Below, in pieces: positions 33,490 through 44,640 of a stretch of 64,000 nucleotides of DNA. Below the pieces are notes generated by a model, which was given only the letters and a program-made list of their open reading frames with translations, searched no databases and was not told the origin of the DNA. A program made the position numbers and the translations under genes. Origin of the DNA: Liolophura sinensis (taxonomy: Eukaryota > Mollusca > Polyplacophora > Chitonida > Chitonidae); NCBI RefSeq assembly GCF_032854445.1, contig NC_088307.1:26884547-26948546 (forward strand), in the 5' to 3' direction. Numbering within the stretch: the first letter of the stretch is position 1; the number at the start of each line of letters is the position of its first letter.

Positions 33490-36400
33490 GCGATATATGA
33501 CAAAATTATGCAATGGAATTGTCCGAGGTCTTAAGGTAAATTTTATTGAAATAACACAGCTAGTTCAATCTTTTAATCCAGTAGCCCTATGTCTTCAGAA
33601 ACTCACCTGAAGATATCTGACAAAGACACAGTAGCCCTTAAAATTTTTTCATTATATAGTACTTATTCAAATGAAGAAGAGCGAGCTGCAGGCGGCTCCT
33701 CGATATTCATTAATAACAGTATTATCCACAGCCCTGTTGCTCTGCATACAGAACTTCAGGCTGTGGCCGTTCGTATTTCACTGTCTAAAACAGTCACATT
33801 ATGTTCGGTGTATATACCTCCGAACACTTCTTTGTCAGCTTCTCAGTTACATAATCTAATAGAACAATTGCCAAAACCGTTTATCATTATGGGAGATTTT
33901 ACTTCCCATAACCCTCTATGGGGCAGTAATAACATAAATAATAAGGGCAAGATAGTCGAAGACTTCTTATCTAACGAAGAACTGTGTTATTTCAATGATG
34001 GTTCTAATACCTATTTACATCCAGGTAATGGCGCTTATTCTGCTATCGATCTCACTATTACGGATCCATCACTTCTCCTTGATTTTTCTTGGAAGGTGCA
34101 TGATGATCTTTGTGGTAGTGACCATTTTCCTATTATCCTAGAGCATATCACTTCTAATTCTTTAGAACGTGTAGCTAGGTGGAAATTCGATAAAGCAGAT
34201 TGGATCGCATTTGAGATGTTCTGTGAGGCTGATATCACTCCAGAGACTCTCAAAACAGCAGATGATCCAATATTAAAATTTAACGAGCTTGTATTACGAG
34301 CTGCCGATAGAACTATCCCTAAAACCTCGACAAATCCAAAATCCAAAAGTAAACCCTGGTATGATCAGGACTGTCGCAAAGCCATTAAGGACCGCAAAAA
34401 GGCCGAGCGAAATTTTAATATATGTCCTACTGATAATAACTTAAACCAGGTTCGTATTTTTCGAGCTAAGGCTCGTCGATTACTCAAGTCCAAGAGACGA
34501 TCTTGATGGCGGAACTTTGTTTCGGGCATTACGTCAAAAACACCCATGCGTAAGGTCTGGAACATGGTTCAGAAACTTAAGGGCAAAAATAATAAAGCAA
34601 AAGTTCAGCATTTAAAAGATGGAGATAATATTTTAACTTCTCCACCCGATATAGCAAATAAACTTGCTGAAACAATTTCAAACAAATCTTCGTCTGAGAA
34701 TTACTCTAAAGAATTCCAACGTATTAAAAACCAGAAGGAGAAAACCAAATTGCCCTTTTCTTCTAAGAATTTAGAAGATTATAATCATCCTTTTAATATC
34801 GAGGAACTTAGAATTGCATTAAAAAAGGCCCACGATACTGCCTGTGGTCCTGATAATGTATATTATAAGTTTCTGAACCATTTACCACCTGAGCCACTGG
34901 AGACTCTCTTGGACTTGCTTAATAATATTTGGATAACTGGTAATTTTCCACCATCATGGAGGGAGGCGTGTATTATTCCGGTTCCCAAACCGGGTAAGGA
35001 TCATACTGATCCAAATAATTACCGTCCCATAGCTCTTACCAGCTGTGTCTGTAAGACTATGGAACGGATGATTAATGATAGACTTGTTTGGTTTCTTGAA
35101 ACCAACAAGCTTTTATCTAATATTCAATGCGGTTTTCGACAAGGTAGATCTACCATGGATCACCTTGTTCGATTCGAAACCTTTATTCGCGATGGCTTCA
35201 TCAGTAATGAACATGTGGTGTCCATATTTTTTGACCTTGAAAAGGCCTACGACACCACATGGAAATATGGCATTTTAAAAGACCTCGCGAACATGGGTCT
35301 TAAAGGTCGCTTACCTATATTTATATCCAAATTTTTATCTGATCGTCAGTTTAAGGTACGGGTGGGGTCCACTCTTTCTGACTCTTATGAGCAAGAAATG
35401 GGTGTACCCCAGGGCAGCATTCTATCACCAACTCTGTTCAGCATAAAAAAAAATAGCCTAGCAAAAACATTAACATCGGGCACAGAGGGTTCTTTATACG
35501 TGGATGATTTCCTTATATGCTACCGAGCTAAGAATATGAATAATATCGAACGTCAGTTGCAGCTTTGTCTCAACAAAATCGAGAAATGGGCAACTGAAAA
35601 CGGTTTTAGATTTTCAACGTCTAAAACCGTCGGTATGCATTTTTGTAATAAACGGAAACTTCATCTTGACCCTGAACTTAATTTTTGTGGTAAACAGGTT
35701 AAAATTGTTGGAGAAACAAAATTTTTAGGTATAATATTTGATAGTAAGCTATCTTTTATACCTCATATCAAAATGCTTAAAGCTAAATGTACAAAGGCTC
35801 TCGATATAATTAAGGTCGTGTCTAGCACCGATTGGGGTGCTGACCGATCAGTTTTACTTAATTTATATCGTTCTCTGGTGAGGTCTAAATTGGACTATGG
35901 ATCCATCATTTACGGTTCCGCTAGGAAGTCGTACATTAAAATGTTGGATCCTGTTCATCACCAAGGTTTGAGGCTCAGCCTTGGTGCTTTTAGAACTTCA
36001 CCAGTAGAAAGTTTATACGTGGAGGCAAATGAGCCTTCTTTATATAACCGACGTATAAAACTTAGCCTTCAATATGCTACAAAGCTTAAAGCACATCCAA
36101 CAAACCCTGCCTACGACTGTGTTTTCAATCCATTGTATGTAGACAAATATACTAAATGTCCTAACAAGATCCCTTCGTTCGGTCTTCGTATACGGGACCA
36201 TATTGTGGAAGCTAACATCAAGCTGGAGGATATAGTTCCGGTGTCTTTTCCGGAGTCTCCTCCATGGCTTCTCCCACAACCTAAACTAATATTTGATCTA
36301 CGTAAGTATAATAAATCGAATATAAATCCTCTTATAATTCAGCAAGGTTTTGCTGAAATTAAAGCTAATTATATGGATTATAAATTTATATATACTGACG

Positions 36401-37182
36401 GGTCGAAGGATGGGGACAGGGTTGCGACTGCGGCTGTCATGGAGCAGCGAGTCTCTTCCTTTCGTCTTCCATCCTCTTCTTCAATATTCTCTGCCGAGGC
36501 CAGAGCTATACTCCTGGCCTTATCATATGTTTCTTCTGGGTGTGCCCAGAGGGCAATGATATGCACTGACTCGTTGTCTTGCTTATTGGCAATACAGAAT
36601 AATAAATTTAAAAATCCCTTGATCCTTCAAATTTTAGCTATACATAGGAAATTAATTAGAAGAGGTAAAGATATTATATTGTGCTGGATACCAAGTCATA
36701 TTGGTATCCATGGAAACACAGTCGCAGACAGGGAGGCGAAAGCTGCCCTAAATAAACCCATATCTAAGATAAAAATCCCTTATACTGACATGAAGTCGAA
36801 TATTCTTAAATATATTCGTGGCCTTTGGCAGGGTGAATGGAACTTGCAGGTCCGTAATAAACTGCATGCTATTCATCCGGTCATTGGCTATAATTCATAT
36901 ACACTTGATATGTCTCGTAGAGACCAAGTCGTTTTAACCAGATGCCGTATTGGACATTCTCATCTGACACACAATTTCATCTTGGATGGGAGCAGTGCTC
37001 CCGAGTGTGTTGGATGTGATGCTCAATATGGCATCAAACATATTCTGGTTGACTGTGCAGACTTTGCCCATGTTCGGCAGAGATTCTACACAGTCAACTC
37101 TATATATGATTTATTTGACAACATCGCTGGCGATGTTGTCATAAGTTATTTGTAGGCCATTGGCCTATATCATAAAATATAA
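33487..37182 (+). pseudogene. ORF2 (EN-RT-RNase H), copy G, nearly intact
   Basis: About 1,230 codons. Endonuclease: MQWNC, ETHLK, GDFTSHNPLWGS (the usual N of GDFN is T here), SDHFPI. RT: FFDLEKAYDT (about 35233), GVPQGSILSP, YVDDFLICY (about 35500). RNase H: YTDGSKDGDR (about 36391), SAEARAILLAL, CTDSLSCLL, WIPSHIGIHGNTVADREAK. C-terminal CVGCDAQYGIKHILVDC. Breaks: an extra C near 33523 and a missing G near 33598, which cancel but leave about 25 codons out of frame with a stop; TGT to TGA at 34504-34506; and GAA to TAG at 37153-37155, seven codons before the usual YHKI end. The 869-codon stretch 34546-37155 with all of RT and RNase H is open. Confidence 0.93.
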
Positions 37183-37437
37183 ATTTTAATTGTCATGGAT
37201 ATCTATAGATAAACAGTTATATATATTTATACATGTACTATAACCCTGGTTTTCGAGTTTTTAATCTTATTTTTCTTTTATTCGATTTTAATCACGTCTG
37301 TACTTTTTGTTTTACTTTTGGTGTTCATATTGTCATATCGAAAACCTTAACCGTCTTTTGCTTTCACCTTGTTGTCGCCACGGTATGGCTGAAATATTGC
37401 CGATGTGGCGTTAAGCCATAATCATTCATTCATTCAT

Positions 37438-38005
37438 TCTTTTGCCAGACCTATACCTGTTTTCATATGAATACGACTATATGCAGAAATTACTTAAAAG
37501 TAATATCTTTAAAGCTCGATCCTTTTCATTTAACAAACGGTATATTGATGATCTACTGGCGTTAAATAATCCCCATATTGCTGAAGCGGTGAAGGAAATC
37601 TATCCGCCTTCATTGGATTTAAAGGAGACAACAGATAGTCCTGATGGTACATCTTATTTGGATCTATATCGGTACAAAGACGAACAAGGTCTCCTTTCAC
37701 GCCGCCTTTACGACAAAAGGGATAATTTCAATTTTCATATTGTAAATTATCCTTATTTAGATAGCAATATACCAAAGGGTCCTGCATATGGCGTATACAT
37801 ATCTCGTCTTGTAGCATTTGTCAGATCTTGCATTAATTGTGATGACTTTAATCTACGTCACAAGTTGCTAGTTCAAAAACTAGTTTGTCAAGGATACTCC
37901 ATCAAACGCCTTCATTCTAAGTTTCTCAAATTTTACAGTGAGTATAACACTCTCGTTGGCAGGTATGGACAGAGCGTTCAGAATCTCTGTCGGTCTGCAT
38001 TGTGA
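37438..38005 (+). pseudogene. Naiad element 1, C-terminal RT piece
   Basis: After the repeated target site the Naiad frame resumes DLYLFSYEYDYMQKLL and reaches motif C, RYIDDLL (about 37539-37559). It continues through YPPSLDLKETTD, SYLDLYRYKD, the thumb block GPAYGVYISRLVAFVRSC and HSKFLKFYSEYNTLVG, to a stop at 38003-38005. This 3' piece has no break. No endonuclease follows the RT, which confirms that the GIY-YIG domain sits at the N-terminus. Telomerase-related RTs of this clade act by priming at a nick; this copy is inactivated by the breaks further upstream and by the two LINE insertions. Confidence 0.9.
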
Positions 38006-38010
38006 TCAAC

Positions 38011-38181
38011 CACATAGACGGCGCTGTTATCCCTATGTACATATCTGTCACGTACATGGTATTTAACAACATAGATGGCGCTGGTTGCCCAGTGTAACCG
38101 TCTATCTTCTACGTCATGTGTAACATCATAGATGGCGCCTCTTGTAGCATGATATCTTTACATATTAACGGGAAAGACGTA
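38011..38181 (+). repeat. 57-bp triplicate in the Naiad 3' UTR
   Basis: The core atagaYggcg recurs at 38014, 38071 and 38128, exactly 57 bp apart. The rest of each unit is diverged but shares acgt-catg-like and taac-like blocks. It starts a few bases after the Naiad stop codon. Confidence 0.6.
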
Positions 38182-38406
38182 ATCGTCCGTTACTTTTGAA
38201 TCACAATCTGATTGGTTAGGGTCTGTAACGCTCGTCATTTTCAAACTGTATCTAATACCGCTTAACCTGGGGTTAGGGGCCGTAAAGGTAGCCATGCTCA
38301 TTACATCAGCATGATGCCTTTATGGACAGTTGCAATTAAAGCGCGAATGAGATACTTGTTTAATTGCTATTTGACATGGAACTCATTCACGGACTACGGA
38401 TTTGAA

Positions 38407-38650
38407 CTTTGATATGGAATTCATGCCTGGAATATTCATTGTCCGCGCGGCATCATTGAAAACTGATGACCGCTTCTCTCTTGTGTGTTACCGGCTTTAT
38501 TTCTTATTTGTATAATTTCTTACATACCTTTGTCTTTGGGAGTTAGTGTTAAACGTTGTTTTGGAAATGGATCTTGCGATTATCGACTTGGAACGCCCTT
38601 TACGGATTACGAATGGTATGAATGTCGGACTTGTCGCTTATATTAGGAAT
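38407..38650 (+). repeat. Right pseudo-LTR of Naiad element 1
   Basis: About 240 bp found again, inverted, at 54466-54705 with high identity. Shared landmarks are tatggaattcatgcctgg, catcattgaaaactgatgac, tgtgtgttaccggc, ttttggaaatggatcttgcg and ggaacgcc. The last 50 bp also match the left end at 16480-16535. No coding function is apparent. Confidence 0.75.
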
Positions 38651-38660
38651 ACTGCCCTTG

Positions 38661-39925
38661 AAGTTGCATGGATGTATGATGGAATATATATATGTTTTGA
38701 CGCCGAGATTGACGACTTTACTGCAGATAAACAATATATGTATTTCGATTATTTTTCTGATTCTCGGGCATTTTTGGACGGGTGGGCAGGACATAATTAA
38801 GAACCGAATAATCAATGAAAATGTGTACTTTTTTTAAATAATCAGTGAAAATGTGAACCTACATGTAATCGTGGACCCGTGATTTGCAAACATTAGGCGT
38901 CAATCGTTGACACACTAGGAACTCAGTTCCCTTTTGGACGTTGGTAAACACTGTACAGAACGGAGATAGTTAATCAGATCGCGTGGCATTACCAAAGTCA
39001 ATAGAAAAACATCGTTCATCATTAATGTACGGCTTCTTTGACTCGTTTGGTTCTAAGGTTCTTTATTAGCAGACGTGTTTCCTTTGAAAAGCCTTAGCAT
39101 TGATTCAATTACAGCCTTATAGACAATTAGACCCTTATAGGACATTGCCTTGTTTAAAGTCGTATTTGCGCCGTGCTGCACGTGGCAGTGACAGTAATAT
39201 TTCAGCCCGTTTTCGCTTTGAAATACGGGCTGGTTTTCCTGGGGACAACATGTACATGTCACTTCTGAATATAACTGGTAAGTATTAACGAGAAAAACGA
39301 AACACAATTCCCTGAACTGGAAAAAGGCTTTGTTCTTTTCAGTCAAGGCACGCATCAAAAGGCCACAATGAAGACACACAAATACATAATTTTCTTACTT
39401 GAAAGCTACTACACCGTCCTCAGACAAAAAAATGAAAACTAAGTTTACTTTCGCTGGGTTTCTTATTTATTTACAAGTCAAGAAAATATAAAAGGACTCC
39501 AACATTTTAAATAAAACTTTATGCTTTTGAAAAAATTTTAATTAGATGTTTTCAAAATTGTAAGTCGGGCATTCTGGAGCCATTGACACGGTTTGAAGCC
39601 AATGGCTTGGTATTTACCATGAGCATCACGAGCAGGAAACATCTGTGCATGTATTAGAGCATATATTATACGGTAAAGCAATGCTCAGTGTATATACTGC
39701 CTTTTTAAATTATATTAAGTCATGGCTCGCAACGTCATGGCTTGCTCTTATTCACCTCTGTAATATGTTTTGGAAAGTTTCCCCCACGCTCATCCAGTTA
39801 CTCCATTCCATCACAAACATTTTCAATAAAAATAATAATCATCATAACATTATAATCATAACTCTAATTATTATTAGGCATGTAGATGTTTAGAATATAA
39901 AAAGTACGTAGAACGTTTCTGGGAA
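38661..39925. other. Intergenic, no gene seen
   Basis: Only chance ORFs. No element end or tandem array was noticed. Confidence 0.35.
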
Positions 39926-39929
39926 ATCG

Positions 39930-40320
39930 CGGCAATACTTTAGTAGGAGTTGCATTGACAAAATCTTTGCACATGAAAATCCATTAAATATTGCACGCAG
40001 TAAGCATGCACAAGTTAAGGTGATAGGCCTAAGTTAATCTTCATGGAAATAGGTTGAGTACTTTAGGAAGAGTTCCATGGACAAAATCTGAATGCACGGA
40101 AAAGCAGTGTTAATTACCCGATTCCATTTAAAGGAAGCATTTACATGTTCAGACAATAGGCAAGATGTAGGGTAAGTTTCATCAAAATCGGCGCAGTGGT
40201 TTGAGAGGAGATGCATGGATGAAATCGTGTCTTCACACAGACAAACTGAGAGGGACAGACAGATAGTGTGATTCCAGTGTGCACCTCCCCCCTCCCCCGC
40301 CACCCTAACCAAAAAAAAAT
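39930..40320 (+). repeat. Three degenerate copies of a ~45-bp motif
   Basis: A motif of the form ctttag.ggag.tgcat.gacaaaatct occurs near 39940, 40058 and 40192, each inside a longer similar block. The third is followed by a purine-rich stretch with gacagacagata and then C-rich and A-rich runs (40287-40330). It looks like the 3' end of an old dispersed repeat. Confidence 0.4.
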
Positions 40321-40330
40321 AAATAAAATT

Positions 40331-41340
40331 TCGTTGAAACAGCGAACAAGATCATCAGGACAGCTGATTCCAATCCATGTCCATTCCAAAACAAGGCGAT
40401 AGCAACATGGTCGGTATTATTTGAGAGGGCTAGGCTACCTCACATGGAACAGAAATATTAGGCATGGTGACCAAGGTCAAATGTCACGGTCTGTGTGTCG
40501 GGGAGCGAGACGTGTATAAAAGTATTGAGAACTAACGTTTGAGTTGAGACGTAGGCTAAATTCCTGTACTGTTTACCTCAGGTTGCGGTTAACACCTGGT
40601 TCCTGATTCATTAAGCGCACTTGTCTAATTCGTCCTGAGGAGAAATGACGTGCACTAAGCTATGACTCACCCGCCCAATTCCGGTAACCTTTACTCTGTA
40701 GCTCTACGTCCATCACCATATCTAGAAATGGAAAGCTGCAGGACTGCATCAAGGCCTACTCCGTGCTGGCCGCTATATACGCACCGCAGGCGTATGAAGA
40801 TGCTGTGTGGTGAACAGCGCCATCTAAGTTGCCAATTTACCACGCATTTAACAGAGAGCGAAACATACTTGCTCACAAGTTTTCAAGCTATCGTATATAC
40901 AAAACCATAATCGTTTCGTAGGGTCGTAGGCCTATATTCAGATTACCAGCGGTACTCGCTTGTGCTCAGCTCATTTCAAATCCTCTGATATGACCCATAC
41001 ATTATCAGAAAGGAATCGGTTAGTACTTGGTGCTGTACCATCAATCTGTCTTGGGGATAAAGCAAAATTCCAAACAGAACATCTGTCGGGTTAGTGCTGT
41101 TTGTTTTTGTGTCCGTTTTAATAGGCCTATGTTAAAGCAGCCTATATGTTAATATATTCCTAGTCGTCATAGTGAAGTTTAGAATAAAAAGCATAAATGT
41201 GTGCCTACATATCGATTATTATGGAAGGTACATTGCCTTGCTATAAAACCAAATGTTTATATTATGTATATAAGTTTAATACTCTTATTTTGTAGCGAGG
41301 CTCCTTTGAGAAGACCACAATTTCAACGTGAAGACATGAC
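40331..41340. other. Intergenic, no gene seen
   Basis: Nothing recognisable on either strand. Confidence 0.35.
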
Positions 41341-41610
41341 AGTGAGTGAGTGAGTGTTTGGGGTTTAACGTCGTACTCAACAATTTTTCAGTCATATGAC
41401 GACGAAGGAATTCTTTGAGTTCATGTAATGTGTCTACTTGTTGCAGGACGGATTTCTACTGCTCTTTTATCTAGTGCCGCTTCACTGAGACGACTTACCG
41501 AAGGCAAGTAAGCCGTCCCGCCCGAGCCATCACACTGATACGGGTTAACCAGTCGTTGCACTATCCCGTTCATGCTGAACGTCAAGCGAAGAAGTTACAA
41601 CTTCCTCTTT
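41341..41610 (-). mobile_element. SINE family 2 copy
   Basis: Read on the minus strand, the element starts near 41605 (aggaagttgtaacttcttcg) and ends catatgactgaaaaattgtt, then gagtacgacgttaaacccc, and a (CACT)n tail at 41341-41356. Homologous copies are at 43828-44100 and 61501-61655, and tail-only copies at 46245-46540. The 3' end resembles the end of the LINE family in this window. No pol III boxes were identified with certainty in the head. Confidence 0.75.
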
Positions 41611-43525
41611 TAAGCCTGGCTATCCAAATTAGCCATTCTTTAATGCGCTTATTGTAATTCCTGCTCTGGTAATTTTCTTAACGAATAATTCCTCGCGTGC
41701 AGTGAATCTGTCTCTGCCTTTGAGGAGAGGGGATGTATTAATGTGGATTTCCACTGTGAATCTTTGGCCTACTATCAACAGCTCCTGGATATATGTTATT
41801 CCAAATTTCGCTACCATCAGATATCTCTCTGTTACCTATACCACCTTCAAACAGGTAAGACAGAAATCATCAAGGCATGTAACTTTTGGAACAAGTAGAG
41901 ATGTAGTAAAACTTTTTCGCAACGCCATCTTTGACTGGGGTATATATTTCTCGTTAACTGTCGTAGCACCTTTCTTAGAAGAACATCTATGAATATCACC
42001 CTCAGTCTGTGTCTTCATCTTTGTTGTGGACAGTTGAAGACAAAAATAATATTTTATACCATGCGTCGTGATATTACATAGCAGCGAAAGTGAGAAGCTG
42101 ATAAACATAAAAATATGAATTTGGCAAAGATGAAAGGGACTTGATTTGATTGTGTGACGTTCTATCTTGGTGGCTTAGTAAAGTAGCAACAGTAAAGTTT
42201 ACTTTCTGCACGGGTTATGTACACCATGGGCCTTGTTTTTTTTCTTTGCCTTCAGAATATTCCTACCAAAGTCTCTGAAGGCATGTTACCTTTTGACATT
42301 GAAAGTTCCAGTTCTCTTCCCGGTGAGAAGGGGGTCCCTCTTGCTTCCAGCTGCCGTTTACAGTCACTTATACAATTCCCTGCCCTATCAGTGAGCGCAT
42401 TTATTATTCAGTGGTAAATTTTCGAATCTTTGATTAAATATTTTAAGTATAGCAGTATAATAACAGCCTATAATTAGAACAAGATATTCATCATTATTTG
42501 AGTTCAAAAGCACACAGTTCAGTGATGAATGAGTGCAGGCATTTTAACTCATGTTTTTCGGTGTTCCATCGCGCAGCTGCAGTAAGTTCGTAACATGAAA
42601 GGTGTTAACAGTATCAACACAGTTTACGCTAACACGTTGGTCTAAATGGCAAAAGTTAAAATTCGTCTCTGAATCTCTCTTGATCCAAACTCCCTGTAAA
42701 CGGGGGGTGTAGTACTGCTTAAACCTCTTAGAACCAGCACCTATCCATCATTGGTCTTGTAACTATGCAGGGCTCTTGTTGCTCGCAGCTGTCATGTGGT
42801 GGTCAAAGTCGTATCAAAACTCCGTTTTAATAATATCCAGTGAGAAAATAAAGTTTACTTAAAGCAAATATACTTTAATCTACATGACTGATAATCCTCA
42901 GGGTTTCAGGGTCATCCTCTGTCGGTCCATTCCCGCCAACAGAGTGCTTGCCACAAATGAAAGAATTGGGATTCACCCTGTGGGTGTTGAAATTCCACCA
43001 GTGGTCTACCACGTAATTTTACCCATTTTGCACATTTTTAGGTTGTTTTTTTTTTTGTTTGTTTTTTTTTTTTTTTGGGGGGGGGGGTCTAAAATAAGAC
43101 CCCTTGCATATGAGGTTTGTTTATATAGCGTAAATCACTGTTGCAGACCCCATAACAGCAATGCTTTTTCATCATTTCATAATGCCCGCCACTGTAATGT
43201 AGCCAATTCATGTCCGAAATACGGTTTTAGGCGTGACATCGACTCACATGACATATCTCCAGTTGCTATCAAGAGTTCAGGTGAACACAACATACACCCC
43301 AACAAATGCATTGTTTGAAATGTATAAAAGAATACCAGCAACACTGTGGTGAGTATAGCCCCTGAGGGGAATCTTCATGGGTGTTGTTGATAGGTGTGTG
43401 GTTGCCATGGTAATCGCGCAAATGGACAAATGTGTCCACCAAAAATGAAAATCCTATGCGGAAAACAGTTGGAGTTCCGAAACACGAAATCATATGTATT
43501 TTTATAGTATATATAAGGAAAGTAG
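41611..43525. other. Intergenic, no gene seen; homopolymer runs at 43041-43088
   Basis: No gene. T runs (43047-43076) are followed directly by a G run (43077-43087). Confidence 0.35.
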
Positions 43526-43529
43526 CAAT

Positions 43530-43770
43530 CTGATAGCCATGAATTACAAGAAAATTATACTCGTTGTATAACTTCAGAAATTTGAAGTGAATGCGTTGGA
43601 TGGAACAACCTTCACACACTAGTTTTCGCAGTAATAACGTAAGAAGTTGATTGAAATCTTCACACAACACGCAGGATCTAACAAACGCTACAATGTGAGA
43701 TATGTACACGCCGTACGCAGGACCCTTCGGTACACTGCCCTACAAGTAAAGATAATTTACAATGTCAAAA
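43530..43770 (-). pseudogene. Naiad RT C-terminal fragment
   Basis: The minus strand reads PKGPAYGVYISHIVAFVRSC, then LRKLVCEGCSIQRIHFKFLKLYNEYNFL. This is the thumb block that ends element 1 at 37780-37960. An in-frame stop lies just upstream of PKGP. It is a 5'-truncated, diverged copy. Confidence 0.72.
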
Positions 43771-43827
43771 TTGAAACTATCCCTCTTGAACAAAACATGG
43801 TCGGTGACACAAACACTGTAAAAAATG

Positions 43828-44100
43828 GTATTTGTTGCTGCCTCGCTTGGCGCTCAGTCCAGAGACTTCAGAGCAAGGAAACTGGGCTGGTTGGCCCGGT
43901 GTAAGTATTGAGTGACCGGGTGGGGTGTCATGTCTGGTGTCCTCGGCATGATACTTCAGTGACGGTGGGGTTTTGCCGGCATGGACTTGCCCTACCACTA
44001 GAAGACAGTATATGTACAGACACCTAGCGACTACTCGTCCTTCATATGACTGAAAAATGGTTAAGTACAACCTTAAACCCCAAGAATTCATTCATTCATT
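43828..44100 (+). mobile_element. SINE family 2 copy with ATTC tail
   Basis: Head ttgttgctgcctcgcttggc and a middle block (ggctggttggcccggtg) match the 41341-41610 copy in the opposite orientation. It ends catatgactgaaaaatggtt, then accttaaaccccaag and an ATTC tail (44087-44100). The tail unit is the same as that of the LINE. Confidence 0.7.
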
Positions 44101-44104
44101 CCAC

Positions 44105-44640
44105 TTGTATGGTTGGTAATTGAGCGCTTGTCAGTTTTAACGATTTTAACATGACTGCAAAAATCTCTCCACTCCAGCTGAGAACACGGTGACCGAGAAA
44201 AGCTACGCTAACCATGGGTATTTGTCGGCCAATTCCTGAGATGACACCGAATTCCACTGGAGGAGAAGTGACTCCAAGGCTGCTTAAATTCCTGTCATAG
44301 TTTGGGGTGTCAGGAGATCTGAAAAAATCAGGTCAGGCAATCCATTTTTGCAGCAGGGCAAGTTCATCAAGGTGAAAATGGATTGCCAAACGTTTGATCT
44401 TCTCGTGGCAGTACATCAGTGACAGAGACTCCATGATGTCCAGGGTGGATGGATGGAATCCCAGAAAGGAGACAACTTCACTGCGTGTAAATATTTCGAT
44501 CAGCTTTTTTCGATAATGCAAAAAATAGTCCTTCAATGGCTGTATTAAAGTCTTCATCATCACCGCAGAAGTTTTTGATAACAAACGTGATTGTGTCTTC
44601 ATTTCGAGCAAGTTTATTCTCCCAGGGCACTAATGAATCC
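44105..44640 (-). pseudogene. hAT-type transposase C-terminal remnant
   Basis: On the minus strand, an open stretch (44611-44333) includes SLMYCHEKIKRLAIHFHLDE. Further on, in another frame near 44240-44150, comes ADKYPWLA, a stop, LFSVTVFSAGVER and, after a second frame change, KTDKR. The block with SAxVER followed by IKTDKR is the pattern of the hAT dimerisation domain at the C-terminus of hAT transposases and their relatives. Several frame changes and stops make it a pseudogene. The catalytic part is not visible. The assignment rests on a few short motifs. Confidence 0.5.

Larger units (their letters stand above)
31543..37437 (+). mobile_element. LINE copy G, full length, most intact
   Basis: A 5.9-kb full-length copy inside the Naiad RT domain. 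ORF1 has a single frameshift; ORF2 has two compensating indels, one internal stop and a stop seven codons early. It is by far the best preserved copy, so it is likely the most recent arrival or came from the best source. The tail is (ATTC)3-4 at about 37424-37437. Confidence 0.96.

Noticed and set aside
38455-38500. Possible hammerhead ribozyme (GAAA and CTGATGA close together in the Naiad pseudo-LTR)
   Set aside because: The two motifs are adjacent with no room for helix II, and no cleavage-site helix is visible. Naiads are also reported to lack canonical hammerheads.
38546-38800. 84-codon ORF starting in the Naiad pseudo-LTR
   Set aside because: It is only the repeated leader of the Naiad element running into unrelated sequence; no conserved domain follows.
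42884-43318. 144-codon ORF
   Set aside because: It runs through homopolymer T and G tracts, has no recognisable domain and no splice or start context.
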